Assembly: GCA_032718475.1 (NCBI GenBank)
Contig: JAUCBJ010008359.1
Span: 1-64,000, forward strand
Length of the DNA: 64,000 nt
Direction of reading: 5' to 3'
DNA from: Nemertoderma westbladi
Lineage: Eukaryota; Xenacoelomorpha; Nemertodermatida; Nemertodermatidae
Part shown: positions 21,086 through 34,700 of the stretch, piece by piece
How positions within the stretch are numbered: position 1 is the stretch's first letter
Layout: every line of letters starts with the position of its first letter
Notes under the pieces: model-generated
What the model was told of the DNA's origin: nothing
What the model saw: only the letters and a program-made list of their open reading frames with translations
The model's database searches: none
Translations under genes and position numbers: made by a program

Positions 21086-22285
21086 TGTTCGCGCTTTTGA
21101 AGACCTTTAGCAGTTTAACCTGCCAAAATTTATATGTCTTTTAGTTAATTAAAACACCTTTAGCATACGACAATATTTTATGCTAATACACAAAACATTA
21201 GCCGAAGTCAGCCCATGCGCGATCATTCACCCGATGGATCTACACCCGGGAGGCTGAATTCGGATGCTTAAATTTTATTATTGCAGTGTAAGGTTGCAGT
21301 GTAAACTTACTGTATTATTCGATAGATCGTTAATAATTAATTTCTGACAGATATTATTGGCTTTCGGGAAATATTAACAGTTCCTTTAGGACGTGGCGCT
21401 CTATCTATTTAAACAGAACTAGGACTTATACTAAACGCAACGATACTGCTTATGATTAAAGTATAAAGCGCATTCTTTAGGAAATGCTTTGTTACCAATC
21501 ACAATCATGCACACTATTCTGCCGACCGTCAGTATATTTGATCACACATAAAGAGAGCAGCAATTGACTCATGTAGGGTCTGCTAAATAACATTAGATTC
21601 AATACACACCACATTAATATAAATCGCAATTGTTATGTATAGCCGGTCTCTCTAACCTGTAGTGTATCAAGAAAATTGGGAAATTTGGGTGATTTATCCG
21701 TATTCTCCAAAGAGCAATATTTCCATCAACAAATAGGTACAATTAATAACTGACGGTAAATAACAGTACAAACAATATGATTAATAGTGAGTTAAGATTG
21801 ATTAGTTAAGTTAAGATTCGTGGTAGGTAACAGTTTATACTTTCGATAATTTAAGCAGTTTTACTAGAGTTCTTCCCAAAAAGCCGGTGTTATGGCGAAA
21901 AATGGGAACACAACAACAGAATCATATAAAATCATATGACTACTACCACTATACGAGTATACCAAATACCCTTATTCCCCGAAGCTCCCGTTCAACACAG
22001 AGGATGAGCATAGAGATAGGAAATTCAGTTCAGTAGCGCTGGGATAGGTCGAAATCAACGCCCACGCAAATTCTATTGGCCGACACGGACAGCAAGGCTT
22101 AGGCAACCTCCCTACAGCTGGTTGGCCGATTAAACTGAGCCCAGATATCTCCACACAGCACATCAGCCAATAAGCTGGTAGCTTGCACTATTTTAGTTAT
22201 AAATCCCTTTGAGAGTATTCTAGCGACCGGGGGGGAACTGGCCAGCAAAGGCAAACGTATCAGTTATCCCACAAAAGCTTTTACA
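21086..22285 (-). repeat. 5' LTR (1200 bp)
   Basis: In element orientation it starts TGTAAAAGCTTTTGTGGGAT and ends AAAAGCGCGAACA, i.e. TG...CA ends. The copy at 9034-10503 is nearly the same apart from the SINE. It is followed outside by the CAAGT target duplication at 22286-22290. Confidence 0.92.
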
Positions 22286-22290
22286 CAAGT

Positions 22291-22665
22291 ACATATCTGA
22301 GCTATTGTTGATCTACTTGGTCGAAATCCGTTTTGGCTCTTACGCAGAAGTTTCTCTATGTGAGGTCTAATTCTATATAGAATCATTTTCTTGTATATTT
22401 TGGCAGCTACCACAATCAGACAGATCCCACGATAGTTTGTTGGTACACCGAGGTCTCCTTTCTTAGGGAAAGGCTTTAGTTGACCTTTAGTCCGAATTGA
22501 TGGTGGCTATTCCTCTTTCAACATCCGGTTGCAAACATCCAATAATGGTCTGGTGTAGCACTGCTGTTTTCCATACCTCTGTAGTGATTTGATAGTAATT
22601 TACGTAGTTTATACAACATTGATTCTGGTAATCTGAAAATTACATATTATTGTATACTGTAGGCT
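22291..22665 (-). pseudogene. LINE reverse transcriptase, 5' portion (continuation of 8400-9028)
   Basis: The minus strand reads LKPFPKKGDLGVPTNYRG, then AAKIYKKMILYRIRPHIEKL and LRKSQNGFRPSRSTIAQI, the N-terminal reverse-transcriptase blocks of a non-LTR element. It stops at the LTR element's target site and continues in the fragment ending at 9028. Internal stops upstream show it is inactive. Its other end borders the 1.97-kb tandem array. Confidence 0.85.
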
Positions 22666-25600
22666 AAAAGTTCACACGAAGTCATAACATGATGTTGTAA
22701 ATACAATACAGTAGCCCCCCGCACAATAACCCCTCTGACAGTATCCCCAGGAGATGTAGCCCCAAAACAGCAGCCCCCCACACAGTCCCCCCCCCCCCCC
22801 CCGGACAATGGCCCCCGAAGAGTACCCCCCCCCCCCCCCCCCAAGGAGTATTGTTGTAATTTCTGTAGCAGTGATACGTAGTAACCAAATTAATGTTCAT
22901 TTATTTACTATTTTTTATGTAACTGAAATTCTAGAATTTTGAATATCGGTACCTAATTCCATTGACATTAGGTCAAAAATGTATGAATATATTATTGATG
23001 TAGGCTTAAGCATATTTACAGTACATGTGAGCCTATTACAAAGGATCAAAGGACATGTTTTGATTTCTATAAATAAGTTTCTGGAATTTAGTTTCTTAGA
23101 ACCTAATTTTTGCTATACTCTTTGGTATACATGTTTAGACGTAGACCTACAGTTTCATTTTTTTTCATTCATTCATTAATTTTCATTCATTGATTTTAGT
23201 TGATAAATTTATAATATTTTTTGCGTTTAATCTAGATATTAATTGTTATTATTTCGCAAAGCGTTAAAAGCTCTTCAGTTTGTATGTGGTAGGTTTGTAT
23301 GTCCCGGAAGATACTGTCCGGGGGCCTGCAGTCCAAGTACCTGAACTGGTAAAGATTCTCCGACCAAATAATTTCCCATCCAATAATGTACTGGAGGCCT
23401 ATACAATAAGGTACAGTAGAGAATAGCCAAAGACCCGTCCGAGTAATTGACACATATACTGAAGGCCCTAGCTTTAATACTGTAGTACTAGAGCTACATG
23501 CCAGCCACATGCCTCATCTACATTATGGTACTGTATATGTACTGTACAGGCTACTGTCAGTAGGCCCCATCAATTCCATCCATAGGTGCCAATCAATTCA
23601 ATGCGTGGCCACCAAAAATCAATAAGGGTGTGGTCGGACAGTCCTACTCTCTCCTATTGGATGTTCCTTTATTAAATCGGATTGATTTTAATCGGAATAA
23701 AATATTCTGTATAATGACTAATATACAGTACAAGGTCCCACATATATTACTGGGCTGTTCAATACATTTTAGAAAACAGCTACTCACTGTACATATAGTA
23801 CTACTGTAGCCTACAGTTTAAGTAACATTATAATATAAGTTCAGTAACCTACAGTATACTTAATGTGTTTGAGATACTGTACAGTATGTTTGATTCGTTG
23901 TCAAATTAAAAAGATTTAGTTTTTTTATAATTGTGTATAGCTACAGTACTATATGTATTTATTGAATTTATCTACATTATATAGTAACTAACTACTACTG
24001 TATGTACAACAGATACTAGTAAGTAATTATTTAGTTACTGTAGTTAGTTATAGTAAATAGTTTCTGTACAGAACAGTAGTAAGTAATTATTGCTCGAGTA
24101 AATTATATACAAAATGCGCCGTACTGTAGCCTTCTTACTGTAGAAATAATCCTAACTTTTAAAAATGGTGGCGATTGAAGTCTGTCCCTGAAACGAAAAG
24201 AAATACAGTACAGTACAAGGCCATAATAGGCCAACAGATATAAGAATATGTCGTAATATTTTTAAAGGAAAGCTACACCATCACCGCATACAGTAGGCCA
24301 ACCGCAAATAGATTTGCCATGATTTAATACACCTAGAGACCGGCCTCCCATCCCCGAGGCGTTAGTTTAGTTCGCTCGCGGCAACGTAAATTCACAATAA
24401 AACCTAAAAAAAAACCGGAAACCTTGATTCCGGTACACGCCGTTCAACCTTTTTCTCGATTAACCAAATATTCACAATAGGCCTACCACTAATAATGTCG
24501 TCTTTTTTGTTATTTTCGGGTTTTCTAACTACTGTATGCCCAGTCATGGTACGTACTGTAGTACGTAGTCAAGTCAACCCTTCATATGGTTGAAGGGTTC
24601 CAAAATAACAGTTAAAGTAGAAAGTAGAAAAGATCGATCTAAAAGTTCACACGAAGTCATAACATGATGTTGTAAATACAATACAGTAGCCCCCCGCACA
24701 ATAACCCCTCTGACAGTATCCCCAGGAGATGTAGCCCCAAAACAGCAGCCCCCCACACACCCCCCCCCCCCCCCCCGGACAATGGCCCCCGAAGAGTACC
24801 CCCCCCCCCCCCCCAAGGAGTATTGTTGTAATTTCTGTAGCAGTGATACGTAGTAACCAAATTAATGTTCATTTATTTACTATTTTTTATGTAACTGAAA
24901 TTCTAGAATTTTGAATATCGGTACCTAATTCCATTGACATTAGGTCAAAAATGTATGAATATATTATTGATGTAGGCTTAAGCATATTTACAGTACATGT
25001 GAGCCTATTACAAAGGATCAAAGGACATGTTTTGATTTCTATAAATAAGTTTCTGGAATTTAGTTTCTTAGAACCTAATTTTTGCTATACTCTTTGGTAT
25101 ACATGTTTAGACGTAGACCTACAGTTTCATTTTTTTTCATTCATTCATTAATTTTCATTCATTGATTTTAGTTGATAAATTTATAATATTTTTTGCGTTT
25201 AATCTAGATATTAATTGTTATTATTTCGCAAAGCGTTAAAAGCTCTTCAGTTTGTATGTGGTAGGTTTGTATGTCCCGGAAGATACTGTCCGGGGGCCTG
25301 CAGTCCAAGTACCTGAACTGGTAAAGATTCTCCGACCAAATAATTTCCCATCCAATAATGTACTGGAGGCCTATACAATAAGGTACAGTAGAGAATAGCC
25401 AAAGACCCGTCCGAGTAATTGACACATATACTGAAGGCCCTAGCTTTAATACTGTAGTACTAGAGCTACATGCCAGCCACATGCCTCATCTACATTATGG
25501 TACTGTATATGTACTGTACAGGCTACTGTCAGTAGGCCCCATCAATTCCATCCATAGGTGCCAATCAATTCAATGCGTGGCCACCAAAAATCAATAAGGG

Positions 25601-28566
25601 TGTGGTCGGACAGTCCTACTCTCTCCTATTGGATGTTCCTTTATTAAATCGGATTGATTTTAATCGGAATAAAATATTCTGTATAATGACTAATATACAG
25701 TACAAGGTCCCACATATATTACTGGGCTGTTCAATACATTTTAGAAAACAGCTACTCACTGTACATATAGTACTACTGTAGCCTACAGTTTAAGTAACAT
25801 TATAATATAAGTTCAGTAACCTACAGTATACTTAATGTGTTTGAGATACTGTACAGTATGTTTGATTCGTTGTCAAATTAAAAAGATTTAGTTTTTTTAT
25901 AATTGTGTATAGCTACAGTACTATATGTATTTATTGAATTTATCTACATTATATAGTAACTAACTACTACTGTATGTACAACAGATACTAGTAAGTAATT
26001 ATTTAGTTACTGTAGTTAGTTATAGTAAATAGTTTCTGTACAGAACAGTAGTAAGTAATTATTGCTCGAGTAAATTATATACAAAATGCGCCGTACTGTA
26101 GCCTTCTTACTGTAGAAATAATCCTAACTTTTAAAAATGGTGGCGATTGAAGTCTGTCCCTGAAACGAAAAGAAATACAGTACAGTACAAGGCCATAATA
26201 GGCCAACAGATATAAGAATATGTCGTAATATTTTTAAAGGAAAGCTACACCATCACCGCATACAGTAGGCCAACCGCAAATAGATTTGCCATGATTTAAT
26301 ACACCTAGAGACCGGCCTCCCATCCCCCGAGGCGTTAGTTTAGTTCGCTCGCGGCAACGTAAATTCACAATAAAACCTAAAAAAAAACCGGAAACCTTGA
26401 TTCCGGTACACGCCGTTCAACCTTTTTCTCGATTAACCAAATATTCACAATAGGCCTACCACTAATAATGTCGTCTTTTTTGTTATTTTCGGGTTTTCTA
26501 ACTACTGTATGCCCAGTCATGGTACGTACTGTAGTACGTAGTCAAGTCAACCCTTCATATGGTTGAAGGGTTCCAAAATAACAGTTAAAGTAGAAAGTAG
26601 AAAAGATCGATCTAAAAGTTCACACGAAGTCATAACATTATGTTGTAAATACAATACAGTAGCCCCCCGCACAATAACCCCTCTGACAGTATCCCCAGGA
26701 GAGTAGCCCAAAAACAGCAGCCCCCCACACAGTACCCCCCCCCCCCCGGACAATGGCCCCCGAAGAGTACCCCCCCCCCCCCCCCCCCCCCAAGGAGTAT
26801 TGTTGTAATTTCTGTAGCAGTGATACGTAGTAACCAAATTAATGTTCATTTATTTACTATTTTTTATGTAACTGAAATTCTAGAATTTTGAATATCGGTA
26901 CCTAATTCCATTGACATTAGGTCAAAAATGTATGAATATATTATTGATGTAGGCTTAAGCATATTTACATGTGAGCCTATTACAAAGGATCAAAGGACAT
27001 GTTTTGATTTATATAAATAAGTTTCTGGAATTTAGTTTCTTAGAACCTAATTTTTGCTATACTCTTTGGTATACATGTTTAGACGTAGACCTACAGTTTC
27101 ATTTTTTTTCATTCATTCATTAATTTTCATTCATTGATTTTAGTTGATAAATTTATAATATTTTTTGCGTTTAATCTAGATATTAATTGTTATTATTTCG
27201 CAAAGCGTTAAAAGCTCTTCAGTTTGTATGTGGTAGGTTTGTATGTCCCGGAAGATACTGTCCGGGGGCCTGCAGTCCAAGTACCTGAACTGGTAAAGAT
27301 TCTCCGACCAAATAATTTCCCATCCAATAATGTACTGGAGGCCTATACAATAAGGTACAGTAGAGAATAGCCAAAGACCCGTCCGAGTAATTGACACATA
27401 TACTGAAGGCCCTAGCTTTAATACTGTAGTACTAGAGCTACATGCCAGCCACATGCCTCATCTACATTATGGTACTGTATATGTACTGTACAGGCTACTG
27501 TCAGTAGGCCCCATCAATTCCATCCATAGGTGCCAATCAATTCAATGCGTGGCCACCAAAAATCAATAAGGGTGTGGTCGGACAGTCCTACTCTCTCCTA
27601 TTGGATGTTCCTTTATTAAATCGGATTGATTTTAATCGGAATAAAATATTCTGTATAATGACTAATATACAGTACAAGGTCCCACATATATTACTGGGCT
27701 GTTCAATACATTTTAGAAAACAGCTACTCACTGTACATATAGTACTACTGTAGCCTACAGTTTAAGTAACATTATAATATAAGTTCAGTAACCTACAGTA
27801 TACTTAATGTGTTTGAGATACTGTACAGTATGTTTGATTCGTTGTCAAATTAAAAAGATTTAGTTTTTTTATAATTGTGTATAGCTACAGTACTATATGT
27901 ATTTATTGAATTTATCTACATTATATAGTAACTAACTACTACTGTATGTACAACAGATACTAGTAAGTAATTATTTAGTTACTGTAGTTAGTTATAGTAA
28001 ATAGTTTCTGTACAGAACAGTAGTAAGTAATTATTGCTCGAGTAAATTATATACAAAATGCGCCGTACTGTAGCCTTCTTACTGTAGAAATAATCCTAAC
28101 TTTTAAAAATGGTGGCGATTGAAGTCTGTCCCTGAAACGAAAAGAAATACAGTACAGTACAAGGCCATAATAGGCCAACAGATATAAGAATATGTCGTAA
28201 TATTTTTAAAGGAAAGCTACACCATCACCGCATACAGTAGGCCAACCGCAAATAGATTTGCCATGATTTAATACACCTAGAGACCGGCCTCCCATCCCCC
28301 GAGGCGTTAGTTTAGTTCGCTCGCGGCAACGTAAATTCACAATAAAACCTAAAAAAAAACCGGAAACCTTGATTCCGGTACACGCCGTTCAACCTTTTTC
28401 TCGATTAACCAAATATTCACAATAGGCCTACCACTAATAATGTCGTCTTTTTTGTTATTTTCGGGTTTTCTAACTACTGTATGCCCAGTCATGGTACGTA
28501 CTGTAGTACGTAGTCAAGTCAACCCTTCATATGGTTGAAGGGTTCCAAAATAACAGTTAAAGTAGA
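22666..28566. repeat. Three tandem copies of a ~1.97-kb unit
   Basis: The start marker AAAAGTTCACACGAAGTCAT occurs at 22666, 24641 and 26614, so the period is about 1974 bp. The third unit ends at AGTTAAAGTAGA near 28566. Units are nearly identical by eye; they differ mainly in the length of two poly-C tracts and in small indels (for example one missing CAGTA near 26968). Each unit ends with a hairpin CCCTTCATATGGTTGAAGGG. Short open frames recur in every copy but show no domain and are interrupted by variable poly-C, so I do not call genes. Confidence 0.95.
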
Positions 28567-28715
28567 TGTGATTTATTCCATATATATTATTCCAAGCCAT
28601 TTAATTAAAGTATTCAGGCATACAACTAACATGTTAATTTTAAATGAATAATAATAATTAATCTGTATATTTCTGAATTGTTACCACTGTGGATTACTTC
28701 AATCAAATAGGCCTA

Positions 28716-28758
28716 ATGCATTTTAAAAGTTATATTTTAGTTCTACTATTCGGAGTAG
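28716..28758 (+). CDS. Exon 1: signal peptide
   Basis: ATG opens MHFKSYILVLLFGV, hydrophobic and typical of a signal peptide, with a GTAAGT donor right after. Its one-base overhang joins in phase with the exon at 30940, giving VCVGARVEVETF. No promoter element could be assigned with confidence upstream. Confidence 0.65.
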
Positions 28759-31700
28759 GTAAGTTGATAAATTAATTAATTTATAATTATTTTTCTAATG
28801 AATTAATAATTGCCCTTAGTTACGGTAAGGTACAGTAGCTGACGGTAATTTAAAAGGACTCTAACTGCAATAATTACCGGTGCTAATAAATTTTAAATAA
28901 TTGATAGGCCAAACTGGATTGTGGAAAATGTGGATATACATTTCACATAATTTATCATGGTTTTATGTAATGGATCATGACTACTGTCTGTGTAGTGTTA
29001 CGAATAGTTTTATAATGGATCATGACTACTGTCTGTGTAGTGTTACGGATAGTTTTATAATGGATCATGACTACTGTCTGTGTAGTGTTACGGATAGTTT
29101 TATAATGGATCATGACTACTGTCTGTGTAGTGTTACGGATAGCGGGACCACTACTTCCAACAGCACAGTTCATAAACTCATACGTACTCGAAAAACTACT
29201 TATACATGTTATACCCCGTTACCGTTTGATACCGGTAATCACAGTGATAGCGAAAACAACGACCCGTTTTTAGCCCAAAGGATCGGACGGCCAAGAGGTT
29301 CCTCCAATAAAGGAAATATACGGATTCGTACATTCTTAGACGTTTCCCAAGGCAAGCATTATCTGGAGAATCCCGCCTCTGTAACCTGCTCCTTTCCCTC
29401 AATTAGTTAAGTGATCGTTTATTGTTTTGGTTAGGAAATCCCGCCTCTGTAACCTGCTCCTTTCCCTGAATCGGTAAAGTGACCATTTATTGTTTTGGTT
29501 AGAAAGGCCCGCCTCTGTAACCTGCTCCTTTCCTTCATTTAGTAAAGTGACTGTTTATTGTTTTGGTTAGAAAATCCCGCCTCTGTAACTTGCTCCTTTT
29601 CCTGAATTGGTAAAGTGACCATTTATTGTTTTGGTTAGAAAGGCCCGACTCTGTAACCTGCTCCTATCCTTCATTTAGTAAAGTGACTGTTTATTGTTTT
29701 GGTTAGAAAATTCCGCCTCTGTAACCTGCTCCTTTCTCTCAATTGGTAATGTTATTGTTAATTGTTTTGGTTTGAAAAGACCATCTATGTAACCTGCTCC
29801 TTTCCTTCATTTGGTAAAGTGATTGTTTATTGTTTTGGTTAGTAAATCCCGCCTCTGTAACCTGCTCCTTTCCCTGATTTGGTAAAGTGACCGTTTATTG
29901 TTTTGGTTAGAAAGGCTAGCCTCTGTAACCTGCTCCTTTCCTTCATTTGGTAAAGTGACTGTTTATGGTTTTGGTTAGAAAATCCGGCCTTAACCTGCTC
30001 CTTTCCATCAATTGGTAATTGTTTTTGGCTATAAAATGAGTGTTTTGCTACGTCATGTGGTAATCGATTATCGACAACAACCACAAACTATTAAATTTCG
30101 AGTCTTTTACCACAGGCGCATATGGAAATCTATCTCATAGTCTATAAATCATGGAATTTTGAATGTTTTGGCACAGGCATAGTGAAACCAACTGTCCGAC
30201 AGACCAGAAATCAACAAATTTTGAATGTTTTGGCATAGGCATGTTGAAATCAACTATCTGACAGTCCAGAAATCAGCAGTCTGACAGTTTGAAGAAATAC
30301 ATACATAAAAAGTCATTAAAGGGACAACAAAAGTCATTATGCACAATTCGTAAAAAAAGGAGGACAAAAAAGTCAAATAAAAGGACATAAAAAAAATCAC
30401 TGCCCTATATAACTAGCCATAGTATAATTAGAATTGTTCGCTAAGATGGCTTGCAGCTTTTGCTGCGCGAAGGCCCCACTCGTGTTTCTGTTGCATACCA
30501 ACCTTACAGTATACACAAAGAAGAGTAGTACGAACCCATGGTCGCGATGTAATGCCAACTTAAATGGTCTACAGTATAACAGATTAGGCCTACTGTAAAA
30601 TACTATGATTTAATTAATATGAAATATTACAGTTAAAAACATTGATCATAAAATTTTGTTCATAAAGTTTTAGTAGTTTTTATTCCTTAAATTTTTATTG
30701 TTACTTACTGTAGGCCCTACTGTATATAATACTGTAGTAATAATTAATTAGTAACTACTTATTAATTAACAACCATCATAAGATTATTCATTTGAATGTA
30801 TTCATACTGTATGTATGTATGTATTATACAGTATATTCCCATATTAATAATTAATTTATTTAATACTCTATCATACTGTATTTATTTACAGTATAAGGGT
30901 AAATTTTTTTAGATAAACTTAATTTTACCCTAATTCTAGTTTGCGTTGGCGCGAGGGTAGAAGTTGAGACTTTTAGGAGATGGTTTTTCGACGAGGCAAC
31001 GTGTGATGTACCTGGAGAAAAACCTTATGTACCAGAAAGAGCTAAAACCAGCCAATATTGCCCTTTACTCTACTCACTAAATATTCAACTCTGTTTCGAT
31101 ACCAAGGTAAGTCGATAAAATATTATGTAAAAATATACATCAACCTACAGTACAGTAAGGTAAAATATACTAAAGTAATAAAAAATACTGTAAAGCAAAA
31201 TAAAATCAAAATACCTAGACCGATTGTCACTGATCAATGTCAATGAAATTGGCTTTCGTTTTAAGGAAGATTTATTTTAATACGTTTAATAGACATGGGG
31301 CCTACATTATAAGATAATTATTTTAAATTTATAATTTAATTTTCTGTAGGGTGGTCCAAAACATTTACATTGCAATGACAATTCATACGTGTTGGCCATT
31401 GGTAAGGCCGTGCTGCGGTCCACGAAGTCTGGGTATCTAGGTAACGGATGCCCCTGGGAGACGTCAATGAAGGTCATTCCCGATTATGACGTCACAGAAG
31501 CTGTCCGAAAACAGTTTAGTATAAAATTTAATATAAAATAAAGAGTGGAATATTAACGGAAACCACATTAATAACAACGGAAATCACAGTGATAAGTAAT
31601 ATTTCGTCTAGGCGAATTGACATTATTAAATTGAGGCACTATATTAATAAATATATTAATTCTATACTAACTATATTAATTAATATACGTATACATTCGC

Positions 31701-34700
31701 GCTGAAACATTTACCAGACAGACGGACAGTCGGGCGGAGGAACAGACAGACAGACAAACAGACAGACAGAAAAACAGACAGACAGACGGACATGCCCCAT
31801 TTACCCTATATAAACGGTATACCGACGCTCGCTGACTACGGGTCTCGCCTCACAGTATGCGGTACTCTTACTACTGTAATGTACTCTACAGTACCATTTT
31901 AATTATCCATTCCCCTGGATACAAATGTACCAACTTGTATCCATGTCTTCCCCATTGCACAAAATGTAGACCTGTACCTATTTGAAAATCCAAACTACCC
32001 TTAAAGCCAGACATTATTGCACTTGGATACACCCGGAGTTAATGTTTTCTTACAACTCACAGGTTCAATGACTTTGAACCTACCGCGTATAGGCTCCCTT
32101 TGGGTTGATTGACAGTAGTACAACTTAACAACAGGTGGTTTGCGGGGCCTTTTTTTTTTTACATACACTCCATTCTAAGCAGCAGTCAAACTCCGAACTA
32201 CCAACAGCAGCCAGGAATACAATGAGAGTTATACCCAGCCAATAGCCAACACTGCCCACCCTGCCCCCATAGTGTGTATACCTGTTCAGAGGCGCTTTCT
32301 TTTATTACAGTATATGGAATAGGAGGCCTTAACCCACCACATTACGTTAACTAACTTGATCACGTATTTTCATGTGGACGCAAATATCTTCAAATTTCCT
32401 AACTGTACTATGTAACTGTACTATAATACGGTAGTGGTATCGCTGACGTTAGTCGACTGGCCCTACTACTGTCTACTGTATTGTAGGGTGTATACCTACG
32501 TTGTGTGGGTCAGAATAATAATATTGCATATTCATTCATGTATTTAACATCAACAGCTGTTCCGGAAAGTACGAATGTTTGTTCCCAAAAGAAGAGATCG
32601 ATGTTCTAGAGAAAGTTTCCTTTAGTTGTAAAGATAGCGCCAGATTCCTGGATATTCACTACATGTGTTACCCTCCAGGTAATGTTTCCCTAGGTACATA
32701 CAGTAATATTAGTCAACAGGCAATAATGTTACTCACCAGGTATACCTAAACGTAACCACCGTCGTACAGTAGGCCCCCCACTACTGTAGTACGTTTAAGT
32801 GGTAATACAGTAATAAGTAATCATACTTTTAAAAGTTGTATCACGGGCTTCATATTGTAATTTGCAATTTCAAGCAGAGCCCCCACCACTAATGTACAGT
32901 ATCTTACAGAGATGCTCTATTACAGTGCACACTGTGCTGCATGCCTACACACGCTGCCACGAGAAACTACCGTATAGTACTGTACAGGCCTACATAACAG
33001 TACAGTACATACTTATGTTTAAACGGGATCAGACTTTTTGGGATTTCCGGTATCAGGATTGGAACAGGGATTATCACTCACGGGATTCCGTATTTCGGGG
33101 TCGGGATTGCAATTTTCAGTTAAAATTCCTAAAAGTGTTCAGTATATGTGTGGCAGTTGTAAGTATGATAGGCCCTACAGGTTTTTGAAAATTTTATATA
33201 TGTTTATTTCATTACTGAAATACGGTATTAGTAAGATAAAATTATATTAAAATTAATTGTTAGCTCTACTGGATGGTTTACAGACATATTAATTGGATAT
33301 AATCGATACATTTCTGTTCTGGTGCAACTATTAATTGGATATTCAAGACATTACTGTATTATACTATTCAAACTTCGGGATCCCGTTCCAAAATATGTCG
33401 GGATCGGCATCGGCATCGGGGCCGGGATTGCTTTTTTGCCGGGATCCCGATTTTTCGGGATCGGGATCGTGTTTAAACACTAGAACTGTACTACTGTACT
33501 TCAACTACAGTACTACAGTACTAGGCCAACTACTACAGTACTTTGGGCTCCCTCAAGTGATTCTGACAGTATACCAGTGCAGTACCGGTATACCAGTAAC
33601 TGTGCTGTAGCATAATGTAGTAGATCTTCCTATTTTTATACATAGGCCTAATGTATCATCTTCTTGCTTGACTTTTGATCAACAGATCTGTACTTCCAAA
33701 TCATTATTAAATTTTCCCAAATTGACAGGAGTTGATGGGGTATATGAAGACCAAATTATTTGCAACGACAATTTCCAACAATTGAAATGCGACACACCCG
33801 GAGAAATGCCTATCGTTCTAGAAGCCTCTTATGGGGTTAATCAGGAGGATATTGATAAAGGTCATTGTGGGACCGCGTCTGGTACGTTTTGTTTGGAGGA
33901 TGGGTCATGGGATGCCGTATTGGCACAATGTCCAGGACCGCAATTGGATTGCGTAGTCGAGGTTAGATATTCACATTCACGATTGAAAACATTCGAAAGC
34001 CAATAGGCCCTATTAATTATAATATAGGCTCATTCCATGAAAAGGTCAACCTCCCCACTAATTTCTAAAAATGAGATGTAGCTTTGAATTTATACTTATT
34101 TTAGGTCAAAATTTATCGTACTTCATGAATTCAGTGCTAAAAATTGTATCAACACAGGTGGTTTCTCAAAAATAGTCGAATTACAAATTATGCACCTGCT
34201 CTGCATAAAATGTGAATAAAAGTGTGCAAAAGTTTCGTTTCCTGTAGGCACTTCCTATGACCAATAAATTAACATTTCTGAGCATGTACCAAATCAAAAA
34301 CAAACCCATTTTCGAATTTTTTTGGTTTCATTTAATTTCACCAGTGTTTCATTCCTCTGTAATGAAATCGATGAAGTTAATCTTGTGATGTCCCATACTT
34401 TACCTAAAATAGTGAAATTTTTTAGTTTATTCACAGAGATGTAACTCAGCCTATTCACCCAGTGGAATGCAAAGCACGTTTGTGTTGCGTCATCGTATAA
34501 AACAATTAGTTTCATCTTCACTCCCTCAGAAATATCATGGCGGCCAATTGAAAATTGTCCCATACTTTACCATTAAAATGGCGATTATATTAGTGCACTA
34601 TATTAATGTAATATGTGAAGCCGGGAGTGTTATAATACTCTAAGGCCATAGTAGGCCGTAAGAATATGAGTCTATATTTGAACTGAGAATCATTCCTCAG

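Larger units (their letters stand above)
9034..22285 (-). mobile_element. BEL/Pao-type LTR retroelement with accessory zinc-knuckle cassette, complete ends
   Basis: The element is bounded by two same-orientation LTRs (9034-10503 and 21086-22285) that begin TGTAAAAGC and end GCGCGAACA in element orientation. CAAGT target duplications flank both sides (9029-9033 and 22286-22290). In element order: 5' LTR, a 2.15-kb leader, a gag frame, a gag-protease frame ending in an RNase H remnant, a 1.6-kb non-coding stretch, three overlapping or adjoining accessory frames, a purine-rich tract and the 3' LTR. The reverse transcriptase core and integrase are absent, so it needed helper proteins to move. The two LTRs look very similar by eye, suggesting a fairly young insertion. 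The BEL/Pao call rests on the DUF1759-like gag, the zinc knuckles, the DUF1758-like protease and the 5-bp duplication. Confidence 0.88.

Noticed and set aside
22979-27454. Recurring short frames (MYEYIIDVGL..., MWLACSSS...) in the 1.97-kb units
   Set aside because: They repeat only because the DNA is repeated. No domain, and one neighbouring copy has a deletion that breaks the frame.
28971-30010. CRISPR-like regular repeats
   Set aside because: The repeats are head-to-tail without unique spacers, in a eukaryotic intron; they are minisatellites.
33335-33610. Open frame with SGSASASGPG
   Set aside because: Lies in the GGGATC-rich end of a MITE-like repeat; low-complexity translation only.
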